Below, one piece after another: positions 1-6,072 of a DNA stretch of 13,476 nt. Source of the DNA: an uncultured Synechococcus sp. GTDB taxonomy: Bacteria > Cyanobacteriota > Cyanobacteriia > PCC-6307 > Cyanobiaceae. The translations under genes were made by a program, and so were the position numbers. Below the pieces are notes generated by a model. That model was not told the origin of the DNA, ran no database searches, and saw nothing but the letters and a program-made list of their open reading frames with translations. The stretch covers positions 1 through 13,476 of the forward strand of contig CAJWIC010000018.1 in assembly GCA_913040905.1 (NCBI GenBank), written 5' to 3'. How positions within the stretch are numbered: the first letter of the stretch is position 1; every line of letters begins with the position of its first letter.

Positions 1-2104
1 ACCAGTCGTCGTTGAGGGAGCTCACATGAACCAGTCCCTCCACCCTGGTCTCCCCCACCTCGACGAAGAAGCCGTAGCTCTGCACACCGCTGACTCGGCC
101 TTCAGCGTCCTGACCCACCAGCGGTTCAGCGGACCTGGCCTGGACCATCGCCAGCAGGTCCCGTTGCAGCTCGAGCACCTGACGCCGCCGGCTGTTGAGC
201 CGCTGGACCAGGCGGTGGTTCACAACGCCCGTCAGCTTTTGTTCCTGCGCGCCCGTGAACAGCGCCCACTGGAGCTGTTCCGCGCAACCACGACGACCGA
301 GATTGATTCGTTCCTTCTGGCGAACATTCGGACGGTCCTTGCCGTCACTCAGGAGCATCTGAATGATCTGCTGGTTGGCCAGCTGCGCGTAGCTCAAGGA
401 CGCGCAGCACCAGGGGACCGGCGGAAGATCCGATTCAACGGTGCCGTCCTCGTCGTTGTGGTCCTGTGGCTTGATTTCGGCCTGGAACTGCGGGTGTGCC
501 AGGGCATGGCTCAGTTGCTGCTCCAACACCCGGCGTTGATCTGACTCCGCGAACACCGTGATCAGTTCCTGCGCCGTCGGGCTGCCATCGTCATCCAGTT
601 CGAGGGGGAGATCCAGGGCTACGGCGGTTTTCGCCACATCGGTCAGCACCGCTGTGTCAGGTTCGCTGCAGATCCTTGAGATGCCGGGGAGCTGCAGTGC
701 GGCGCGGTGCTGACCCCAGGCACGATCGGCCGCTCTCAGCAGTGGTTGAAGGATGGAGTTGGGATCGGTGCGATCGATCACATCAAGCCATCGGTGGGAC
801 TGGCCACTGGGATCGGCCCAACGAAGATCTCCAAGGGCATCCAGCTGTGGCGGCCGTAGATCGAGGGCTACCGATCCAGTGGACCGTTCATGGGCGATCA
901 GACAGTCAGCGCAGAAGAACAGGGTCTGCAGTTGGCCCAGTTGATCTTTGATCGATTTCAACGCTGCCGGGATGCTGCGCGATTTGGGTTTGCGCTCTGC
1001 CAGGGCGCGGAGCTGGGTGACGCTGACCCCGGCGACCGGGCGAATGGTGCTGAGCATGAACTCCCAGTCCGTCAGGTTGCCGTCGGCATCGATGTCCAGA
1101 CGTACCGTCAGGGCGTCGCTGGATTCCCCCTCCTTGAACCGACAGGCCTTCGTGAGGGCTGGTGTGAGAAGGGACTGCCATTCCTCACCCATGCAGATGG
1201 CTTCAGCGCGTTCTCGGAGCCAGAGATCGAGACTGTTCCCTTGGCCGAACCGCTCTGCAACGGACGGCGCATGCAACCACAGGCGACTGCCGCCATCCCT
1301 TGCCTCCACGTGGACCGCAGGCAAAGGTGGAGCATCACGGTGCTGCCAGCTGCTCAGCAGTAATGACGGCTGATCGGTCAGATCGGTGCGACCTTTGCTT
1401 GCAGTGGACTTGACGGAGCCCCGGGGAGCCGCTGGTCGTTCGTGCAGACCGGTTTTGGTCAGCAACAAGTCGCGGTCAGCGGCAGGACCTGCATTGAGAG
1501 GCAGCGGTCGTGCCACATGACCCTGGGCTGGATGCTGCGCAACCGGGTAACGATCGATCTTCACTTCAACAACGGCCGTTGCCGATTCGTCCTGCAGGTG
1601 CTCTTCCGCTTCCGTCGGCAGCTCGATGCTGGTGAGCATGCGGTCATCCAACGGAGCCGCCACCAACCGATCCTGCTGCCGCTCCACCTGGGCAAGCAGG
1701 GACCGGGTACTGCGTTCAAGAATGCATTGAACTTCGCCTTCCGGCGAACGTCGACGACCGCCCTCACGGGTGACGCGCACCAGGACGCGATCGCCATTCC
1801 AGGCGTGATTCAGGTAGTGGTCACGGATATAGATGTCATCGCCACCGTCATCGCGGATGGCGAAACAGAATCCCTTGCTACTGCAACGCAGCCGGGCATC
1901 CAACAGGTCTTCACAGCGATCGCGCAGGAGTCCATCGTCTTCCTGACGGCTGAGGAGACCCAGCTTGCTCAGACCATGAAGAGCAAGATCCAGCCTGTCC
2001 TTGTCAGCCTTGTTTGTCAGCTTGAGGATTTTTGCCAGCGTGGCCTTAGGAACTGGCTGGTCATAGGAAAGCTGATCCAGCAGGTCAGCGACCGAGAACT
2101 TCAT
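1..2104 (-). CDS. RNase R/II-like protein with a degenerate RNB catalytic domain (3' end outside window)
   Basis: An open frame of 701 codons runs from ATG at 2104 to the left edge. The order of domains matches RNase R. A winged-helix-like start covers about residues 1-60 (MKFSVADLLDQL). An OB/cold-shock region follows at about 75-170, with KGFCFAIRDDGGDDIYI and WNGDRVLVRV. An RNB-like region spans about 245-600, and an S1 domain starts near 666 (RVSGVQSYGFFVEVG...VEGLVHVSSL). Family members are processive 3'-5' exoribonucleases using Mg held by an I-D-x6-D-x-D-D cluster. Here the aligned stretch (residues 249-262) reads LLSSWQHRDAPPLP, with P259-P260 where the Asp pair is expected. The later TSPxRRYxDL motif reads ASLSYAQL (568-575). 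The fold seems kept but the active site lost, so exonuclease activity is doubtful. RNA binding or a regulatory role is inference. A GTG at 2131 is an alternative start; neither start has a clear ribosome-binding site. It is last in the cluster after the two UPF0016 genes, with a 95 bp gap. Confidence 0.85.
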   Translation of the reverse strand, partial: MKFSVADLLDQLSYDQPVPKATLAKILKLTNKADKDRLDLALHGLSKLGLLSRQEDDGLLRDRCEDLLDARLRCSSKGFCFAIRDDGGDDIYIRDHYLNHAWNGDRVLVRVTREGGRRRSPEGEVQCILERSTRSLLAQVERQQDRLVAAPLDDRMLTSIELPTEAEEHLQDESATAVVEVKIDRYPVAQHPAQGHVARPLPLNAGPAADRDLLLTKTGLHERPAAPRGSVKSTASKGRTDLTDQPSLLLSSWQHRDAPPLPAVHVEARDGGSRLWLHAPSVAERFGQGNSLDLWLRERAEAICMGEEWQSLLTPALTKACRFKEGESSDALTVRLDIDADGNLTDWEFMLSTIRPVAGVSVTQLRALAERKPKSRSIPAALKSIKDQLGQLQTLFFCADCLIAHERSTGSVALDLRPPQLDALGDLRWADPSGQSHRWLDVIDRTDPNSILQPLLRAADRAWGQHRAALQLPGISRICSEPDTAVLTDVAKTAVALDLPLELDDDGSPTAQELITVFAESDQRRVLEQQLSHALAHPQFQAEIKPQDHNDEDGTVESDLPPVPWCCASLSYAQLANQQIIQMLLSDGKDRPNVRQKERINLGRRGCAEQLQWALFTGAQEQKLTGVVNHRLVQRLNSRRRQVLELQRDLLAMVQARSAEPLVGQDAEGRVSGVQSYGFFVEVGETRVEGLVHVSSLNDDW

Positions 2105-2199
2105 GATGGGGTTGTCGAATCCGGCCTTCACGACCGGGGGATGTTCGGAGCGGCCGAAGGAGATGCCGGGCCGTGCAGAGAGCTCCAACCCGACCCAGT

Positions 2200-2505
2200 T
2201 TATGAGTCGACCTGGTCGTCTTCAGCACCTCCATCGCTGTTGCGCATCAGCAGCTGCGATCCGATGATCAGGAAACCGATGGCGGCCAGAAGCTGAAGCC
2301 ATTCGGTCGGGATCAGGCTGGCGATCGACCCACCGGCCATCGCACCCAACAGACTGGCCAGAACAAGGGCCGTGGAGGATCCCAGAAACACCGCCAGGGG
2401 CCTGTCGGATGTGCCGCTGAGGGCCACTGTGGCCAGTTGGGTCTTGTCTCCCAGTTCAGCCAGGAACACGGTCAGAAAGGTTGAGATCAGAAGGGAGAGA
2501 TCCAT
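2200..2505 (-). CDS. half-size UPF0016 (TMEM165/Gdt1/Mnx-like) cation transporter, second of pair
   Basis: This 101-residue membrane protein has a single UPF0016 repeat. The family signature E-L-G-D-K-T-Q-L-A-T sits at residues 17-26 in the first hydrophobic segment. Two more hydrophobic segments follow at about 36-58 and 66-87, and the tail is acidic (DGGAEDDQVDS). Full-length family members (Gdt1, TMEM165, plastid PAM71, cyanobacterial Mnx) carry two such repeats of opposite orientation and move Mn2+ or Ca2+ against protons. This gene encodes only one repeat, and its paralog lies 3 bp upstream, so a heterodimer of the two products is the natural reading. Which cation it moves, and whether it sits in the thylakoid or plasma membrane, cannot be read from the sequence. 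The ATG at 2505 leaves only 3 bp after the preceding stop, which implies co-transcription. Confidence 0.9.
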   Translation of the reverse strand: MDLSLLISTFLTVFLAELGDKTQLATVALSGTSDRPLAVFLGSSTALVLASLLGAMAGGSIASLIPTEWLQLLAAIGFLIIGSQLLMRNSDGGAEDDQVDS

Positions 2506-2508
2506 CGT

Positions 2509-2841
2509 TCAGAGTCCTGTCGTGTCCAGCAACAGCGTCTGGGCTGCCTGAGCACCCAGCCAGAGCCCCAGGGCGACCATGAGAACTCCCGCCATCGTTT
2601 CCAGACGCTCTGGGGGAAGCGTGCGGGCCAGCCACTGCCCCAGCAGGACACCCACCAGGCTCGAACAGATCAGAGCCAAAGCGGCCCCAAGAAACACAAG
2701 CCAGGGTGAGCCGGACTGAGCCGAAAGGAGCAGTGTCGCCAGCTGGGTTTTGTCCCCCAGCTCGGCGATGAACACGGTGCCGAAGGTGCTGAACACAACG
2801 GCAGCAAAGCCAGGGCGTGCGGCTTCCTTGATTTCAGCCAT
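2509..2841 (-). CDS. half-size UPF0016 (TMEM165/Gdt1/Mnx-like) cation transporter, first of pair
   Basis: This 110-residue membrane protein has one UPF0016 repeat. The signature ELGDKTQLAT is at residues 27-36, and three hydrophobic segments lie at about 11-28, 46-66 and 82-105. The ten-residue signature is identical to that of the next gene, while the rest of the two proteins differs (for example AQSGSPWLVF against GTSDRPLAVF). The pair is therefore an old duplication rather than a recent copy. The start chosen is ATG at 2841, because the frame further upstream reads antisense-like residues inside the preceding gene. A GTG sits directly before it at 2844. The gene overlaps the end of the YkgJ-type gene by 8 bp, a sign of translational coupling. 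It is likely a subunit of a Mn2+ or Ca2+/H+ exchanger made with the next gene's product. Confidence 0.9.
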   Translation of the reverse strand: MAEIKEAARPGFAAVVFSTFGTVFIAELGDKTQLATLLLSAQSGSPWLVFLGAALALICSSLVGVLLGQWLARTLPPERLETMAGVLMVALGLWLGAQAAQTLLLDTTGL

Positions 2842-3199
2842 CACCGCGGCGTTGGACTCGGTTGAACCTACGCAGCTCCCTGCTGCGACCGCCGTAGACC
2901 GAGCGGATCTGCTGCTGGCAACAGTCGATGGCAAAGGCATCCAGCTGATCGGGCTCGATGTTGAACAACTGATCCATGCAACTGACTCGGCAGAATCTGG
3001 GCCGATCGTCATAAATCCGACAGCGTCGACCACCGCTGTCGTAGTGGATGCACCAGCCGTCTCTCCCCACCATCGATAGGTAGGTGGCCTGGTCCTCGTC
3101 GTTGAGGGCTTCAAGCGCTTCGGCCCGTTCCTCCGGTGCGAGGCGACAACAGGCTCCGCATTGGGAGATGCATTGCCACTGTTGGGTCCGATCGGTCAT
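2834..3199 (-). CDS. YkgJ/UPF0153-type cysteine-rich (zinc/iron-chelating domain) protein
   Basis: This is a 121-residue soluble protein. A cysteine cluster C10-x3-C14-x2-C17-C18 (CISQCGACC) opens it, followed by C50, C60, C70 and C74 in WCIHYDSGGRRCRIYDDRPRFCRVSC, where the break between residue runs is only for reading. A C93-C94 pair comes later. This is the CxxCxxCC-type pattern of the family annotated as a putative zinc- or iron-chelating domain. Its biochemical role is not established. The gene starts at ATG 3199 and is first in a compact minus-strand cluster, overlapping the first UPF0016 gene by 8 bp. A metal-binding protein coupled to a probable Mn/Ca transporter pair suggests a shared metal-handling role, which is inference. 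Its upstream region carries several inverted repeats that could be operators. Confidence 0.85.
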   Translation of the reverse strand: MTDRTQQWQCISQCGACCRLAPEERAEALEALNDEDQATYLSMVGRDGWCIHYDSGGRRCRIYDDRPRFCRVSCMDQLFNIEPDQLDAFAIDCCQQQIRSVYGGRSRELRRFNRVQRRGDG

Positions 3200-3207
3200 C
3201 GGTGCAG

Positions 3208-3226
3208 CTGTGACAGCTGATCACAG
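3208..3226. repeat. inverted repeat CTGTGA-N7-TCACAG upstream of the YkgJ-type gene
   Basis: Perfect 6 bp arms enclose 7 bases and end 9 bp before the start codon at 3199. It resembles a CRP/FNR-family half-site pair (TGTGA...TCACA), but the classical spacer is 6 rather than 7 bases. Operator or 5' UTR hairpin are both possible. Confidence 0.4.
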
Positions 3227-3232
3227 GGTGAG

Positions 3233-3245
3233 GGGATCAGATCCC
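3233..3245. repeat. inverted repeat GGGATC-A-GATCCC
   Basis: Perfect 6 bp arms enclose one base, about 34-46 bp upstream of the YkgJ-type start codon. The near-continuous dyad fits a protein-binding site better than an RNA hairpin. No regulator can be named. Confidence 0.4.
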
Positions 3246-3259
3246 AGTCATAGCAAGGC

Positions 3260-3278
3260 ACCTAATGAACTTTTAGGT
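3260..3278. repeat. inverted repeat ACCTAA-N7-TTAGGT
   Basis: Perfect 6 bp arms enclose seven bases (tgaactt), about 61-79 bp upstream of the YkgJ-type start. The arms have the same size and spacer length as the repeat at 3208-3226 but a different sequence. It is a candidate operator. It is not followed by a T-run in either direction, so it is not an obvious terminator. Confidence 0.4.
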
Positions 3279-3327
3279 CTGGCGAGTGACGGCAACGTCG
3301 CGACACTCAACCGATTCTCAATAGCAG

Positions 3328-3420
3328 TCAAAAATGAAAATTGATAACTATGACGATGAGGGCTCCCGGGAACGACTCGGATCCGAGTTGCTGATTCGTA
3401 TTCATCTTGTCCGATGTCAT
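3328..3420 (-). CDS. candidate small ORF, 30 residues, unknown
   Basis: ATG at 3420 is preceded by AGGA ending 4 bases upstream, a good ribosome-binding site for a genome in which most genes lack one. The product starts MTSDKMNTNQQLGSESF and ends with a short hydrophobic stretch (ALIVIVINFHF). It is not recognised, and frames of this length arise by chance. It is listed because of the ribosome-binding site and because the surrounding region is otherwise unexplained. The 14 bp palindrome at 3375-3388 lies within it. Confidence 0.2.
   Translation of the reverse strand: MTSDKMNTNQQLGSESFPGALIVIVINFHF
3375..3388. repeat. 14 bp perfect palindrome ACTCGGATCCGAGT
   Basis: The dyad is perfect with no spacer and is flanked by one G-T and one C-G pair if read as RNA. 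It is a candidate protein-binding site; no matching known operator is recognised. Confidence 0.4.
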
Positions 3421-3468
3421 TTGTTCCTGAAGTTGATACGCCTGACAGGCATCTCAGAAGCTTTCAGG

Positions 3469-3495
3469 GATCAACCGTGTGACTGCATGTTGATC
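3469..3495. repeat. inverted repeat GATCAAC-N13-GTTGATC, possible hairpin
   Basis: Perfect 7 bp arms enclose a 13-base loop. On the minus strand it lies 15 bases after the stop of the 51-codon small ORF, so it may form a 3' end structure for that transcript. No T-run follows in that direction, so it would be an atypical terminator. Confidence 0.35.
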
Positions 3496-3509
3496 GGTGT
3501 CCGGTATGA

Positions 3510-3665
3510 CTAAGCCCTTGTTGGTTGCCAAATTCCGTCGCTTTCCTTGCCATTGCGAAGGGCCTTCTCAGCGAGCTTGAGGTAGTGGAAGTAACTCTGA
3601 CGGTCCTCTGCCTCTGCCGCCTTGTTCATGAGATGCAGATAGTTGAGACGCGACTGCTCGGACAA
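3510..3665 (-). CDS. probable small hypothetical protein, 51 residues, TTG start
   Basis: The frame reads LSEQSRLNYLHLMNKAAEA at its start, continues with a charged, helix-forming middle (about residues 18-40, rich in Glu, Lys, Arg and Leu) and ends in GIWQPTRA before TAG at 3510. The composition is that of a small soluble alpha-helical protein and looks unlike random translation of this GC-rich DNA. The only usable starts are TTG at 3665 or TTG at 3677. An in-frame TAG lies just upstream of the latter, and the first ATG is internal (codon 13). There is no clear ribosome-binding site. It could be an intact small gene with a rare start, or the 3' remnant of a longer gene. I do not recognise the family. 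Confidence 0.45.
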   Translation of the reverse strand: MSEQSRLNYLHLMNKAAEAEDRQSYFHYLKLAEKALRNGKESDGIWQPTRA

Positions 3666-3918
3666 GGTTGAGATCAAAAACGGCTATTCACGATCGCTGC
3701 TGTTTGGTTTCAGACTCAGTAGCCCCCTACACCAGAGCAGGTGGCTTCAGATTTTCTTTCGGAACTGCGTTCTGGGCCAATCGATCACGCCTCACTGGTT
3801 CCGCCAGTCCAGGAATTCAAGCCGTGAAGCAGCTCTGCAAGCCCTGGAGACCTCTGTCGAGGTGTCGCAGAACCAGCACAGCTAATGCAGAAAAGCCAGT
3901 CGTATCAACAGTTGTAAC

Positions 3919-3933
3919 GTGACAAGGCGTCAC
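3919..3933. repeat. inverted repeat GTGAC-N5-GTCAC upstream of psb30
   Basis: Perfect 5 bp arms enclose five bases, about 85 bp before the psb30 start codon. The position suits an operator, but the arms are short enough to occur by chance. Confidence 0.25.
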
Positions 3934-3966
3934 AGAGGTTGCTTGCCAGAGCCCGGCGATGAGCCT

Positions 3967-3985
3967 AGGCCCCGTAATCTGGCCT
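3967..3985. repeat. inverted repeat AGGCC-N9-GGCCT in the psb30 leader region
   Basis: Perfect 5 bp arms lie 32-50 bp upstream of the psb30 start. They could form a leader hairpin or an operator. The evidence is weak. Confidence 0.2.
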
Positions 3986-4016
3986 CTGATCCGCAACAAG
4001 TGAGCGCTTAATCGCC

Positions 4017-4124
4017 ATGGGCATCGACTTCCATCTGATCGCCAATTTCGGAGCCCTTGCGCTGATCACCCTGGCTGGACCTGCCGTGATCTTCATTCTC
4101 TTCTACCGCCGCGGGGCACTTTGA
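4017..4124 (+). CDS. psb30: photosystem II reaction center protein Psb30 (Ycf12)
   Basis: This 35-residue membrane protein starts [20 protein letters not shown] and ends in [10 protein letters not shown]. Psb30/Ycf12 is a single-span, low-molecular-mass subunit at the edge of the photosystem II core that stabilises the complex. The visible pattern fits: a hydrophilic start, one membrane helix at about residues 9-30 containing the conserved A-G-P followed by an I-F stretch, then an R-R-G-x-L stop-transfer end. The length agrees with the short form of picocyanobacteria. It stands alone behind an 800 bp intergenic region and ends 4 bp before the stop codon of convergent recJ, so psb30 transcripts probably extend antisense into recJ. 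No clear promoter or ribosome-binding site was seen. Confidence 0.88.
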
Positions 4125-4128
4125 AGCG

Positions 4129-6039
4129 TTAAGTGCGCAAGCCGAGGGCCAGCGATGCCTCTTCCAACAGGGTCTGAACCCTGGAATCGGAAGCCCGTTG
4201 GTCCTCACACAGCAACACCTGGCGACGATCGATTTCTGCCTCAAGACAGTCGCCGTCCTTGTTGGTCACGCTGAAAACAGCTGATCTGGACGAATCGCCG
4301 TCCTGCTTGCGACTGGCGATGTAGCTCTGCAATCCAAAGCTGAGTTTCACCCGATCCGTGTGTTCACGGATTGCCTTGAGTTCGAGTTGCAGTCGTCGCT
4401 CCCCCCTCCAGACGTTGCGCTTCAGCTCGTAAGCAACATCCACCATTGCCGGCATGGGATTCAGCGGTGGGCATCGCCAGGCCACGGCGCGCCGTTGATG
4501 TCCCCCCTGCTCCAGGGTGATCGACAGATGTCCGCCATTCAGGGCCCGCCAATCGGCTACAGCGCATCCTCTGGACCAGAACAACGGAGCCGGATGCCCA
4601 ACGCCATGGGGGGTCAACGTTTCAAGAGCTGCCCAGAGCTCCCAGTTGATCTCTGCAAGCGACAGACAGGCTTCCGGGCGAATCGGCCGACCGCTTCCCT
4701 GCTGGTTGAACCAGGGTTCAGTGAGTTGATTCAAGCGGTCATGCAGCGCATGCACCTGACTGGCCTTCACCGTGAACCCACCTGCTGCCGGGTGGCCTCC
4801 GAACCGTTCCAGCAGATCCGCACAGTTTTTCAGCACCTGATCCACAGCAAAGCCCTGGGGAGCCCGGGCTGAGGCTCTCAACGCCCCTTCCCCATCACCG
4901 GCCAGAAGCGCCACCGGTCGGTGGTATCGCTCCATGAGACGCGCGGCGACGATCCCGATCACCCCGTGATGCCAGTGGCTCTGCGCCAACAGCAGAAACG
5001 GTGGGATTTGGCCCTCGGCATCCGATTCCACCAAGGCGGTGGCTTCGGCTTCGATCGCATCGCAGAGATCCCGTCGCTGGCGGTTGAGATCGTCACAACG
5101 GCGAGCCAAGGCCATCGTCTTAACGGGATCGGATTCGGTGAGAAGCTCCACCACCAGAACGGGATCACCGAGTCGTCCGACCGCATTGATCCTCGGGGCC
5201 AGTTGAAAACCGATGTCCTCGGCGCTCAAGGCCGTTTCGCCGAGACCCGCCAGCCGCTGCAGTGCCATCAGGCCTTCACAACGGCTGCGGTGCAGAGTCG
5301 TCAGTCCCTCCAGCAACCAACGCCGGTTGGCTCCGGTCAGCGGTGCCATGTCGGCAACTGTGCCGATACAGAACAGATCACGCGCCACCTGAATCGCGTC
5401 CATGCGGTCCAGCCGTTCGGCGACGCTGCTGGCCAGCACGTAGGCCAATCCCACACCGGCAAGACCCCGATAGGGAGATCCTTCAGGCGTGGTGGCGGGA
5501 TGCAGTAACGCTGTCATCCAGGGGCGGGGTTCGGGGATGGTGTGGTGATCGGTCACGATCACATCCATCGACAGCTCCCTGGCCCTTTGCAGGGCCTCCG
5601 CTGCGGCCACTCCGTTATCCACTGTGACCAGCAGACGGATGCCTTTGCCGTGCAGGCGGTCCACCATCGCTGGATTGAGGCCGTATCCCTCCTCCATTCG
5701 GGACGGTATGGCCGGCTCCGGCTTGGCTCCGAGTGGTTGGAGAGCTCTCAGCAGCAGGGCCGTACTGGTCATCCCATCGGCGTCGTAATCGCCGCAGACC
5801 GCAAGGGCTTCACCGTGTTCGCAGGCCTGACAGATGCGATCGACCGCGATCGCAAGATCCGGAAAATGGCTGCAAGCATCGGGCAGATCCGGTGGCGTGA
5901 CGAGGTCTGCCACGGCGTCCTCGTTCAACCCGCGACGGAGCAGCAGGGTCCTCAGGGGCAGAGGTAAGGACAGCCGTGGCCATGGCCTGGCATCCACGAC
6001 AGCCGGCAGCACCCAGGTATGCGGTGAAGTGGCACTCAT
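4129..6039 (-). CDS. recJ: single-stranded-DNA-specific 5'-3' exonuclease RecJ
   Basis: This 636-residue protein degrades single-stranded DNA 5' to 3' in RecF-type recombination, mismatch repair and base-excision repair. The DHH-family motifs are in order. Metal-binding CGDYDADG is at residues 82-89, VTVDNGV at 138-144, the DHH triad in VTDHHTIPEP at 164-166, and GTVADMAPL at 226-234. APRINAVGR follows at 281-289. The DHHA1 domain comes next, with GVIGIVAARL at about 359-368 and GGHPAAGG at 414-421, then an OB-type C-terminal part. All metal ligands look intact. The length is slightly above that of E. coli RecJ (577), owing to C-terminal extension. The ATG at 6039 gives a normal RecJ N terminus. 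It is divergent from the CbbY-like gene with only about 33 bp between start codons, and it converges on psb30 with a 4 bp gap. Confidence 0.95.
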   Translation of the reverse strand: MSATSPHTWVLPAVVDARPWPRLSLPLPLRTLLLRRGLNEDAVADLVTPPDLPDACSHFPDLAIAVDRICQACEHGEALAVCGDYDADGMTSTALLLRALQPLGAKPEPAIPSRMEEGYGLNPAMVDRLHGKGIRLLVTVDNGVAAAEALQRARELSMDVIVTDHHTIPEPRPWMTALLHPATTPEGSPYRGLAGVGLAYVLASSVAERLDRMDAIQVARDLFCIGTVADMAPLTGANRRWLLEGLTTLHRSRCEGLMALQRLAGLGETALSAEDIGFQLAPRINAVGRLGDPVLVVELLTESDPVKTMALARRCDDLNRQRRDLCDAIEAEATALVESDAEGQIPPFLLLAQSHWHHGVIGIVAARLMERYHRPVALLAGDGEGALRASARAPQGFAVDQVLKNCADLLERFGGHPAAGGFTVKASQVHALHDRLNQLTEPWFNQQGSGRPIRPEACLSLAEINWELWAALETLTPHGVGHPAPLFWSRGCAVADWRALNGGHLSITLEQGGHQRRAVAWRCPPLNPMPAMVDVAYELKRNVWRGERRLQLELKAIREHTDRVKLSFGLQSYIASRKQDGDSSRSAVFSVTNKDGDCLEAEIDRRQVLLCEDQRASDSRVQTLLEEASLALGLRT

Positions 6040-6072
6040 GAATCAGCATTGTGCCCGTTTCGGATGGTGTTG

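Larger units (their letters stand above)
3200..4016. other. long gene-poor intergenic region between the YkgJ-type gene and psb30
   Basis: These 817 bp separate the divergent YkgJ-type gene and psb30. No confident protein gene of normal size was found on either strand. The region holds a set of short inverted repeats (listed separately), a probable 51-codon ORF on the minus strand (3510-3665) and a weaker 30-codon ORF (3328-3420). An AT-rich patch lies at about 3325-3352. No tRNA cloverleaf or T-loop sequence was seen. Longer open frames on either strand between 3640 and 4000 lack family features or convincing starts. The promoters of both flanking genes must lie here, but no convincing -35/-10 pair could be assigned. 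Confidence 0.7.

Noticed and set aside
2105..2220. In-frame open extension upstream of the RNase R-like start
   Set aside because: The frame stays open into the preceding transporter gene, but the downstream ATG gives an RNase R-like N terminus and stop-free frames are common in GC-rich DNA. GTG at 2131 is kept only as an alternative.
26..2296. Several long open frames on the plus strand (26-544, 890-1363, 1442-2296)
   Set aside because: They are antisense to the RNase R-like gene, which has clear domain content; the plus-strand products have no family features.
3209..3225. CRP-like site TGTGA...TCACA upstream of the YkgJ-type gene
   Set aside because: The spacer is 7 bases rather than the 6 of the classical CRP site, and the regulator content of this genome is not visible. 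Kept only as an inverted repeat.
3325..3352. Fur-box-like AT-rich patch
   Set aside because: It matches the 19 bp Fur consensus only in part and needs an insertion, which is too weak to call.
3643..3922. Plus-strand open frames of about 80 codons in the intergenic region
   Set aside because: The products are Arg/Ser-rich with no recognisable pattern and no supported start, and they partly overlap the more convincing minus-strand small ORF.
3817..3999. 60-codon minus-strand frame upstream of psb30
   Set aside because: It has only a TTG start, no ribosome-binding site and no family features; probably chance.
4890..6000. Long plus-strand frames opposite recJ
   Set aside because: They are shadows of the strongly supported recJ frame, with no family content of their own.
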